Assembly: GCF_041381155.1 (NCBI RefSeq) | Contig: NC_091143.1 | Location: forward strand, 26,191,695-26,255,694 | Reading direction: 5' to 3' | From: Argopecten irradians | Taxonomy: Eukaryota > Mollusca > Bivalvia > Pectinida > Pectinidae | DNA: 64,000 nucleotides | Part shown: positions 1 through 17,000 of the stretch, piece after piece | Layout: every line of letters begins with the position of its first letter | Numbering within the stretch: the first letter of the stretch is position 1 | The notes under the pieces: generated by a model | Database searches by the model: none | Seen by the model: only the letters and a program-made list of their open reading frames with translations | Told to the model about the DNA's origin: nothing | Program-made: the position numbers and the translations under genes

Positions 1-647
1 TAAAGCCTTCTTCTGATAGATTTCCACAAAAGAAATGTCACAAAATTCGTCTGTGATCATACATGTACATATGTGATGGCGAGAATTGGTACCTGGCGAG
101 AAATGGTCGCTTGCCAGTAGTGTTGTAGTGTTTTCCCAGTTGAAAAGGTAAAGGCCCCTGAAATTAATGAGTAAGAAAATCACTGCACTATTTAATAAAA
201 GTCAGTTTATTGACTACATTTCTTTAAAAAATTAATCTAATAATATTACAGTAAAACATCTTTATAACAAACCTTTTGAGATCAATGGAATCACTTTGTT
301 ACGTACGTGTATATGCATAGTTTGTTAAAAAACACACGTTGCAGAAATCTTATAGGATCCTTGCGTTATAACTATTTCATAGCGAGAATTCGCTGTAAGC
401 ATGGTCCTTACATTTTTCAATGTTGGTTTTTGTCAGACATTTTGGTCCCTGAAAAACTGACTTTGTTAGGAAAATGTGATAAATAAAATTTAATAAATTA
501 TTGAACAAACAATTGTGAATTACTTTCCACACATATGTCTATTTTCAATATTTTTTTTTTCTGTTCAATGTACCTGGCACTTCAATGGTTTCTTGGTTTA
601 AAATACCAATTTCTTCATGAATTTGTTTCAAAACTTTTTAATTTCAG
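1..647 (+). other. Intron of the MARCHF2/3-like gene (left part)
   Basis: No coding exon is recognisable here. The stretch is AT-rich and ends in a polypyrimidine tract and an AG at 646-647, in front of the RING-CH exon. The upstream exons of the gene, including its start codon, lie outside the window. An open frame runs back from the exon to 535, but its extra residues are phenylalanine-rich and look like translated intron. Confidence 0.6.
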
Positions 648-2692
648 TTCCTACAGTGAGCATGATGTCTGTCGTATTTGCCATGGAGGCAATAGCTGTG
701 AGATGTTGTTATCCCCCTGTTATTGTACAGGGTCTGTGGGTAAAATCCATCTGTCCTGTCTACAGCGATGGCTGGGCAGCTCTAACAAAACTAAATGTGA
801 GATATGTGACTTCCAGTTTACACTGGAAAGGAAACCTAAACCATTCAAACAGGTAATTGTATATAATAAATATCTAAGATTCTCAAGGTTGTAGGGGATA
901 ATTAAGTACATGTACTCTAAGTTTAAGTAATAAATACAAACTCTGTACTGTTCATTTGTAGTATATCCAATTTATCATTATAGAATCACATCTGTATGTA
1001 CCCATTGCAAATTTGATGACTTCTTTCCTATGTTTCTTACCTAAGTAATTTTCTTCTAGTGATAAAATAATAGAAATTAATATAGGATATGTTTGAGTTG
1101 AAGAAAATGGACAAGAGCATGCAAGTTCAATCATTAATTACTACATTTAATATCTTGAAAATCAAATTTCAGTTTTTTTTTTTTTTTTTGTTTTTTTTGT
1201 AATTCCATTTTGGTTATCTACATATCACATAAATTCAAATTCAGTATCTTTGTTGTTTTCCCCTAGTTTATAGCTAACCCTGGATCTGCCCGTGACAAGA
1301 GAAACATCTTGTGTGATATAGTATGCGTCTCCCTGCTCACTCCTCTCACCATCATCACCGCCTGGCTCTGCATGTCCAATGCTGTCCGCCTGAATCTCAG
1401 TGTATGGGAATGTGCTGGCCTCTTCTCTCTGGCCGCATGTCTCCTCATCATCTTCTTTGTCTGGACAACTGTAAGTTTATACCCCCACAGTAACACCAAT
1501 CAAAGGTGTATTCATTCAGGTCTATTATTATTTTAATTAAGAAATTATCATAGAGGGGAATCATAGGCCATTCTTTTTCAAAAATGACATATAGCTGTAA
1601 GAATATTGAATAATTAGCATTAATTGCCCCTAAAAACCTTAAAAATGATCGATACATTTTGTATTTTAGCCAAAGTGATTCCATGGATATTATGAAACCA
1701 AACACAAAAGTATTTATTTTTGCAATCATTATTTGGTAACTCTGTGACTTAGATTAATGCGCAAAAATTCTTAGATAAGTTCATTCAATCTGGTTTTCTA
1801 TTTATAGATTTGCTTCAGACAAAATTACAACTTATGGAAAGATTGGAGTCAGTTTAATCAGGATGTAAAGCTGACATGTCAACCTCCACCAGCTTCTCAG
1901 CAGACAGGTCAAAGGTCAAGAGTCAGGGGTCATACACAGTTGACATCTGTGGAAATCCCAATATACAGACGTCAACATCCACATGGTCAAAGGTCACTGT
2001 TATCTGCAGAAAACCTGCAGGTTAGAGATAAAGACACAACCTTACCTCAAATGCAAAATGAGGTCAAAGGTGAGAGGTCAAGGAATCAGTGTTCAGCAAG
2101 TCCAAAGTCAGGCTCCAGTATAAGGTCATTTCCAGATTCAATAGTTGTTAAAAATCATACTGTGAACCAAGAGAACTTTGCTGGAATGAGAATAGACACT
2201 GCTGTTGGTCGAAGCTCAATTTCACCAGGCTGTTGTAGCTCAACACCATGTAATGATCCAAAGTGTCTGGACAATGAAGGGAACAGAAGAAAGTGCTTTA
2301 GTCCAAGACCCAAATACATGATGGAAGAACAAATCGCTCAGGGCCAAAGGTCAAGGTCACCATCAGGCAACAAGAACAGTGTGCTCAACCAATGCACAGA
2401 TTCAATGTCTCCAAATTTTATAATGAAACAAGAGTCATTTGATCGAATTTCAAGTATAAGGAGCAATGCATCATCAGGTGGAAGTTCAGTAATTCAGACT
2501 CTGCCCTCACTAGCTGGTTCAAGTTCAAGGTCAATCGAGCTCTTTCACCAAGGTCACATTTCCAGGTCAGTAAGTAATCATCCCAGAGAGATGTCAGCAT
2601 CTAGAGACCAGGCAACACGTCAAGGGGGAAATGCTGATTATTACAATCCATCAGGAGGGTCAAAAACAGAAGGATATGAAACTTATGTATGA
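648..2692 (+). CDS. MARCHF2/3: MARCHF2/3-like membrane RING-CH E3 ubiquitin ligase, 3' part
   Basis: Three coding exons are visible: 648-852 (or from 657, same phase), 1267-1470 and 1808-2692, with the stop at 2690-2692. Introns are GT-AG and phases match. The first exon carries a complete C4HC3 RING-CH finger: CRIC, then CYC, then His and Cys seven residues on (HLSC), closing with CEIC. The second encodes two hydrophobic segments around LCDIVCVSLLTPLTII and LFSLAACLLIIFFVW, the two-helix topology of the family. The third opens with a basic-aromatic stretch (CFRQNYNLWKDW) like the region after TM2 in human MARCHF2 and MARCHF3. Known members ubiquitinate membrane cargo in the endosomal system. 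The cytosolic tail (about 290 residues) is much longer than in the human proteins, rich in Ser, Arg and Gln, with GQRS repeats. The start codon is outside the window. I cannot separate MARCHF2 from MARCHF3. Confidence 0.9.
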
Positions 2693-4320
2693 GAATTCCA
2701 AAATCTGTGGGAGTAATATTAAGGTTTGGAAAAAATTGTTCTTTTGTTGTTAAAACTATTGCACCATTCGAATGAAGTGAAATGATTAATTTTAAATGGA
2801 GAAATAAATTATTTTTATAACAACTTATCAAGGCAAACACCATCCACAGAATTTAGGTTTAATTTATTGTCAAATATTTCTCTATCAAGGAACATATAGG
2901 TTGATGTGTAAAATGTTTGTTTAATACTCTTATTCTTAATCAAGTTTGATCTAAAATTGTTTCACCCAACAGTGAAGTTATATAAAACACCCTGTATATT
3001 TAATTTTTGTCTACTGTTAAGTCTGAGATCTGTTATTTTCAATGTTTATTGTTTCAAATATTAGTTGTGATATTTACATATTGTAATAAATGTATAAGTA
3101 TATAGTTTACATAAGCTGTAATTACAATCTGCTACCCAGTCCTGCAATATTGATATTATTGTTAACAATATACATGTTTATTCAACCATTACAATTTATC
3201 TATAGTATTCTGTCTTTACATATTACAGAGTTAGCTCCCTTGCGGGTAGGTAGCGATTGTAACTTCATTATTTTGTGAGCACACTTCACGTCGATTTCTC
3301 CCAAAAGTATGATGTTATGCTCAAAAACACACGATGTCACAATCAGTACCTACCTGCAAGGGCAGATAACTCTGTAGTTTGCAAATATAGAATAAGCATA
3401 CTATTAATAATTTTTTTCATTCTTATATATAATGATACTTCCGCTCATTTCACTCCGTTAATAATAAACGAGTGAAATAAAGGAAAGAAAATTTGTTGTG
3501 AGCAAACTGTTTCTCCACAAATCTAATTTTTAACTAATGTAGAACTTTATTTGCATACAACAGCAACATCTTCCATACTCTTTTCCCTATTCATGATAGA
3601 GTCTAGAGTTGATGAGAAATACCAACTGAAAAAGGTGCCTGCTAGCCTAAAATCTGTCTATATACATAGTAGCTAGTTTACTCATTACTCAAAAGAAGTT
3701 TGTGTAAACAGTACTATTGTTTGAAGCAAAATGTTATTTTGAATATTGTAGAAAACTGCAGCATGAACTATTTCAGCATTGTAAAACACACTCATACTTT
3801 ATTTACTATTCTAAGAAAATGTTATTTCCATTGAGCTGTACTGTGATACATTTTAAAAATAATATTTTATAGAGAATTTACAGGTCTGTGATAATATAAA
3901 TGTAGCATATATAATCTAGTGTTTTATTATGTGCAATTATATTGTTTTTTGTTGTAGAATTAGAAATATACATATGTGCATTATTATATGAATATTGATG
4001 AATACCTGCTTACTTTTTATGTCTTTCTGTAACTTTAAAATAGTTCAACAGCTGAATTGTTGTTAATGAAAATATTTTGTTTAATAATTGAAAATATGTG
4101 CTGGTGTTTTATTTTAATGTTAAATTCTACACAGTGGTAATGAATGTGTATGCCCCTATCATTACTGTAAATGTTATGTTTAAATTTGATGTTGTTAGAA
4201 ATGTTGCGTCAAGCAGAAGATGAATAACAATCTGTCAATTATAATACAACCAGAATATAGTTATCACATTTCGTCTATAAATAAAACTTTTAAGCTTATA
4301 TTGGATTGTTAAACATCTTA
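2693..4320 (+). other. Probable 3' UTR of the MARCHF2/3-like gene
   Basis: There is no further exon signal on either strand before the ETFA stop codon. AATAAA hexamers occur at about 3083-3088, 3475 and 4280-4285, so the transcript may end at one of several places. If the last is used, the 3' UTR is about 1.6 kb and includes the small inverted-repeat element at 3225-3375. Transcript ends are inferred only from hexamers. Confidence 0.4.
3225..3375. mobile_element. Small inverted-repeat element (MITE), copy 1
   Basis: The two ends form imperfect inverted repeats of about 38 bp, opening with ACAGAGTTA and closing with TAACTCTGT. They continue through the GGTAGGTA / TACCTACC blocks. The interior is related to the element at 56326-56548: both share a TTTGTGAGC to CACGTCG block and an AAAAGTATGA to CACAATCA block. 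There is no coding capacity. I could not fix a target-site duplication. Confidence 0.7.
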
Positions 4321-4326
4321 TTTATT
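4280..4326. promoter_or_regulatory. Opposed poly(A) signals of the MARCH-like gene and ETFA
   Basis: AATAAA at 4280-4285 on the plus strand faces TTTATT at 4321-4326, which is AATAAA on the minus strand. The usual cleavage distance of 10-30 nt would place both transcript ends between the two hexamers, or slightly overlapping. Confidence 0.4.
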
Positions 4327-4496
4327 ATAAATTACAAACATACAGTCATCAACATTTTAATACCAAGGTTATAGAACTCCAAAACCATCAATTATTTTCC
4401 ACATCACATGTTTTCAAATCACCGTCTTTTGTTCCCAAGTTCATATCTTCACATCTAATACCATCCACTGTTCATATTTCTTCAAGTAAATTTCCA

Positions 4497-11471
<6,975 letters not shown>

Positions 11472-12677
11472 GCAGTTAGATAACCTTCTGAAAAATGAAA
11501 TGTGCCGCTTATGATGTTAAAAATATATTAAGATCAACCCTAAATTTCGCTGTTTTAACACTAACATTTTATTTTCACATCACAACGTATTCAATTGTTT
11601 TGGTTTGTATTGTTATTCTTTCATTTGTGGTGCTGACCAAAAATTAGTTGTATTAACATTTTTACCTATTTGTGTAGGATGTAAGCGGACCTGACATTTC
11701 TATTGGAGGCCATGTTGAAAATTTGAGAGAAAGATTGAAAAAGCGAAGGATTTTTTTCTTTTGGTTTGGGTATGAAAAGAAGTTGATTTAGAAAATTATT
11801 TTGTGGTTTGGTAAGTATTTTGATCCATATTTTTTAAAATATGTACATGTCTTTTAAACAACTTCTCTTTATTACATTTTCTTTCGTTGGAATTTTTCTG
11901 CTTGATAAACAACCGCGGCCATTGCTAGGACAAAGACACCAAAACAAAGTCCAATATGTTTCGAAAATTAGCGAAATTTCCGACATATTCGTTTACCAAA
12001 TTATTAAGAACAACTTTTTGGTCTATTAAAGACCTTGCTTCATGGAATGTGGTTATTTTCTGGATGTGAAACTTTGAAGTTGCCTCGTATTTTGTACCAG
12101 ACAGTTGCTAATTTAAAAGTAGGTCATTCGTTGCGTTGTTGTTATTTATAATTTAGGCTAATCTATTTATACCTCAGTTCACACAGAAAACACTAAAGAA
12201 CTTCTTATAATTGTTATGATAATGTTTTATTAAAATGTAATTACATTTGCTTTTCGTGTTCACTGTATTTGTAGATTTTATTTAAAGTTTGTTTATAAAT
12301 ACACTAGTTACATTAGTTGATGTTTTTGTTTTGAAAAAAAAATCACTTTGAAATAGATTCTTGGTTCAGTTTCTTGCGTTCATGAAAGTATTTGATAATA
12401 CTATTTATCTGACAATGTGTTACAATATATCTGTACATGAATTTTTAATTTTAAGACTTTTAGTTATTGCACAACCTATATTAAGGTGACTAATGATAGA
12501 TTTCTTTGCAATGTTGTGAAATTAGTCTTGAAAACTTGGGCTGCAACGATTAACCATAATTTCAGTTTGATCTAGAGTATTTTGATTATGGCCTTTCAAA
12601 TTAGTTATTTTCAGTTTGGTTCTTCCAAACTGAAATGTGGATGAAGATTTTCACTATCAAGCAAGTGTTTGAATTAA

Positions 12678-13242
12678 TACGCCGATTCCGGGATACAACA
12701 TTCAGTCAGTTTAGTCATGTGACTTTCATCACCACGTGACTTAATTTAGGGCACATTTGAAACAAAATGGCGGCATATGTAATGATTGAACACGGGTGGA
12801 AAATTACATATCATGATAGAACAATTAACATTAATTATCGGAACATATTGTATTAAATTTAATCTAAATATGCACGAAAATTGAATTTAGACACTTCATA
12901 AGGAAATGACATGTAAATTACGGCATCAAATGGAGCTGTCGCCTAGCAGTTGGAAATCAGCGGTATCTGACGTCTCACTCACTAATAATTCATAACTTAC
13001 CTTGGTGCATTTTCCCAAAAATCAATAACAAATAAGAAACACAAAACATAACAGTTTATCTTAGTTCCGTTATCGAGCAAGTATTACCGACTATGACCTT
13101 TACCCGGACATTGGTATTCACTGCCTATAAGTGTCACCGCCATGACAGAAAAATGTGCCCTAAATTTTTCGCGGTCACATGACCAAATCAACGTTTTCTA
13201 CCTCCCACCCAGAAGAGTTCCTTGTATCCCGGAATCGGCGTA
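12678..13242. mobile_element. DNA-transposon-derived inverted-repeat element with TA flanks
   Basis: The ends are perfect 21 bp inverted repeats beginning TACGCCGATTCCGGGATAC and ending in its complement. Weaker subterminal pairing follows: CATGTGAC / GTCACATG, GGGCACATTT / AAATGTGCCC and ATGGCGG / CCGCCAT. If the terminal TA is read as the duplication, the structure fits a Tc1/mariner-like non-autonomous element. There is no open frame for a transposase. Confidence 0.75.
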
Positions 13243-14032
13243 TTACATATTTATGAAAACATAATTAAATCCAAATATCTTCTTAAAGTCCCAATATGCG
13301 TATCTGTCTTAGTTTTTTCATGATTTAGAAGAATGTTGAAAAAAAAACCTGTTGTAAATCATGCAGAGACTGGACTTAATCAAAGTCAAGATGAGCGATA
13401 ATGATTCAGAAACTTTTAATAAAAGTCAAATAATTAAATAAATATTTGAACATCACAAGCTATAGCTGGGTCCCAGTTAGTCAAACCAACCGAAGTTCAC
13501 CGACATTGTAACGTTGTTCCGAGAACTTCATGTGACTACCCTTACTAAGGTCTGTCCAAACTTTTCCGAGGATGTATGGGACGTCATGAACTTTCCGTCT
13601 TCCGTTCGGCAATAATCGTAACTTCTATGGCGACCAGTTTGATATGAAGGCATGTTTACAAGTATCAATTTTCAACATTTGCTGTACTAAAGTTATTAAG
13701 AAATCATTATTGATATTCTTTGATATAACTTAATTTTAACTTCATCTACAAATACTTACAATATCGGGCTTGAATATCACTTGATGTTTTGTTGATAGTT
13801 ACGTATAGTGTGGCTTTAATGATAACATGTGATTAATCGCATTCAGACTGTCTCGTGAAAAAAAGGTTGGTAAGAATATATATGTACTACTAGTTTGTCT
13901 GCTCCTTTTTTGATAAAGAAATGCCATATTTGTCAGTGGTGTAGCATATTCAAATGCATGCTTTATTGATATTGCATATGAGAAAAATATCCAATAAAAT
14001 TTAAAATGATAATGGCTATTTTGGTTTTACAG
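13243..14032 (+). other. Intron-like sequence upstream of EDC3 coding exon 1
   Basis: A less AT-rich patch at about 13455-13640 contains two similar phrases, GAACTTCATGTGAC and GACGTCATGAACTTT. It could hold a promoter or an alternative first exon. Otherwise I see nothing beyond the acceptor at 14031-14032. Confidence 0.35.
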
Positions 14033-14046
14033 GAAAAAGATTGAAA

Positions 14047-17000
14047 ATGGGATCAGATTTCATTGGAAGTATTGTGTCTCTAGACTGCGGTGATAGCCTT
14101 GGGACTTACCAAGGTCAATTGAAGTCTGTCAATAACAGAGCACAAACACTTACTATATTTAAAGCTTATAGGAATGGACTGAAGTGTGAAGTACAGAATA
14201 TCACTCTGAAGTAAGTAGTGCTATATATAAAGGCAAAAGTATTTAGTGTGTGCAACACTCTCAAAACTTTTTGCTGATGGGATAAATATCATAACTGAAA
14301 ATCTCAATTCTATTCTTAATACTTTCTTTTTCATATTTCATGATTCTTTTCAAACCTAAATAAATACATACCATAAGTAATGTATTAATTATTTGTGTAA
14401 AAATTAAAATTTAGTTAAGACATCAAACTCCATTCAGATTAAAAATTGAAATATCTATTATTGTTTCTTTTTCTAGTGCTTCAGACATCAAAGAACTAAA
14501 GATTCTGCAGTCACCCACAGAGGCTGTAGCTATTGTATCTAAAGAGGCTACGCCCTCTAAACTTTCCCCAGAAAATAGTGATGGTGAAGGTTGTCCATCC
14601 CCTGTAAAGGTGTGTGAGCTTCCTTATACCAATGGACACAGTGGCCAAAACGGCTACACTCAACAACGTCCTGGCTCAGCCAGAGACGTTAATAGCAATT
14701 GTTATAAAAACTATGGCAGTGGTGATAGATACAGTCCAAGGTACAGCCAGCAGGCAAACAATGGAACTAGTCAGAGACACTCGCCCAATGTGTTGACTAA
14801 TGGTTACACTAACGGACAAGCTGGGGGACACAGACACACACCGCCAGGTGAAGTAAGAAATGTACGGTTCACTCCCACCAAGGAAGAGTCACAGATGAGG
14901 CCTAGAAGAAACTCGGGTACACCATTTCTACATTTTATATCATTTTAGTGTAATATCAATTTAAATAGCCTTTTTCTTAAATGGAAGAATTGATAAATAG
15001 AATATATACTATATTTGAAAAGGATATTAAAATTAAGTTTGTAAAATGATTATTCTACTTGTATAATTTAGGATAGAGTTAAAATTGTAATACATCGATT
15101 TGGAGACACCAAACAATTAAATTGTTGAATAGTCCCACCTTCTGGTGGTTGTGACGTCATATTTTGATGTTTAGTTTATGACATCACAATCAACAGAAGG
15201 TGGGACTAATCAACGATAAAAAGTAATTTACCCACATCATTTTGATATCTTGAAACTCCTTTATACATAATAAACTACAACTGTTTGGTTTCAATCACAG
15301 CCTCAGATGTTCGCAAAAAGTCCACAACACCGAAGAAAATAGAGAGCCGTAACAACAGAAAACAGGGAATGTCTAGGGAGGACTGCTTCAGTTGTCCTAG
15401 TGACTCAGTGCTACAGGAGTTTGACTTTGAGTCTAACCTGGCTCTGTTTGATAAGAAGGCTGTGTTTGAGGAGATCGAGAATACACAGCCAAAGTCTGTC
15501 AACCCATCTGAACCAAAGAAGCCAACTAAATATAGATGTGATGAGAATGTTCTGGCTTCAGAACCGGTAGTGCTACAACAGATTAAAGTGCCCATGGGTC
15601 ACAGCAACACCAAGCAGTTTGTTACTGGTAAGATGTAGTGTATTTACTAGTAAGATGTAGTGTGTTTACTGGTAAGATGTAGTGTGTTTAGTGGTAAGAT
15701 GTAGTGTGTTTACTGGTAAGATGAAGTGTGTTTACTGGTAAGATGAAGTGTGTTTACTGGTAAGATGAAGTGTGTTTACTGGTAAGATGTAGTGTGTTTA
15801 GTGGTAAGATGTAGTGTGTTTACTGGTAAGATGTAGTGTGTTTACTGGTAAGATGTAGTGTGTTTAGTGGTAAGATGTAGTGTGTTTACTGGTAAGATGA
15901 AGTGTGTTTACTGGTAAGATGAAGTGTGTTTACTGGTAAGATGAAGTGTGTTTACTGGTAAGATGTAGTGTGTTTACTGGTAAGATGTAGTGTGTTTAGT
16001 GGTAATTCAAGATGAAGTGTGTTAACTGGTAAGATGTAGTGTGTTTACTGGTAGGAGCTGGTGAGAATTGTTATAACTACTGGTAAGAATCCAATGCAGT
16101 GTAGTTGCTGGTATTAAGAATATGTTATGGCTATCGGAAAAAAATGAAGTGCAGTTAATTACTGATTAGAATTACCAGTAGTGTGATAACTGGTAAAAAA
16201 TAGTGGAATTACTGGTATAAAGATGATATGGTCACATCACTGCTATTTTTGCGTACAAAATTGGATTATACTATACATACTTATAATTAAGTTTATGTAT
16301 GATACTTTTTCAGAGAAAAATTTTCATTGAGACTTACAAAAGGATATACTCCTAGAATCCAAAGATGATTAATTATAAAATTTAAGCATTAATTAAGATT
16401 ATATTTCAAGTTGTATTTTTTAGATTTTTATATAAATTATCTACAGTGTTAACTTTTGCAATCTTTAATAGTTGAGTATGTCAAAGTGTTGATTCTTGTG
16501 TGTACTATGGCTAATGTTTTGTTCAGATGAAGGCTTGGTGGTGCCTAGTGTCTCCTACGAGCTGAGAAGCCGTCTTTTTGCGACAGCGGAAAAGTATGGA
16601 TTTAAGACAGACCGTCAAGTAGAGATGGTAGGACGCTCTGCTAGTGAGATGGTACTACAGTTGCTTGGTGGATCAACCAGGTAAATATTAATAATATATT
16701 AAATAAGAATTTCTGGGATTACCAAACCCAGTTATGAATTCGTTGCTTTTTGATTTATTCTTTTTTGTCACCAGTGAAATGAGAAGTATATATATGAAAA
16801 TGATTAATTACTTTTTAAGTCACCTGACCATAGGTCATGGTGACCTATTGCAATAGTCTTTTGTTTGTCGTCGTGTGTTGACCGTCGTGCGTTAACATTT
16901 ACTTGTGAACGCAATAACTTGAGTGAATATAAAGAGCTTAATGAAACTTTGTATGTAGACCTATTAGATCTATGTTCCTGATTCGTGAACAAAAGACCTA

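Larger units (their letters stand above)
11472..14032. promoter_or_regulatory. Head-to-head intergenic region between ETFA and EDC3
   Basis: ETFA starts at 11471 on the minus strand and EDC3 at 14047 on the plus strand. EDC3's first coding exon is preceded by a clear acceptor (TTTTACAG, AG at 14031-14032), so an upstream noncoding exon must exist. A candidate donor, TTTG/GTAAGT, is at about 11811, behind a patch containing GGAGGCCATGTTG. If that is right, the two promoters are within about 300 bp. The transcription start sites are inference. The rest is intron-like and contains the inverted-repeat element at 12678-13242. Confidence 0.4.

Noticed and set aside
535-647. Upstream extension of the RING-CH exon to an in-frame ATG at 535
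   Set aside because: The extension is intron-like (poly-T, Phe-rich) and a good acceptor at 646-647 separates it from the conserved domain.
14614-14796. Second reading frame inside EDC3 exon 2
   Set aside because: It overlaps the in-phase EDC3 frame, which is confirmed by flanking splice phases and domain continuity.
15628-16052. CRISPR-like array of short regular repeats
   Set aside because: Units are directly tandem with no spacers, inside an intron of a eukaryotic gene.
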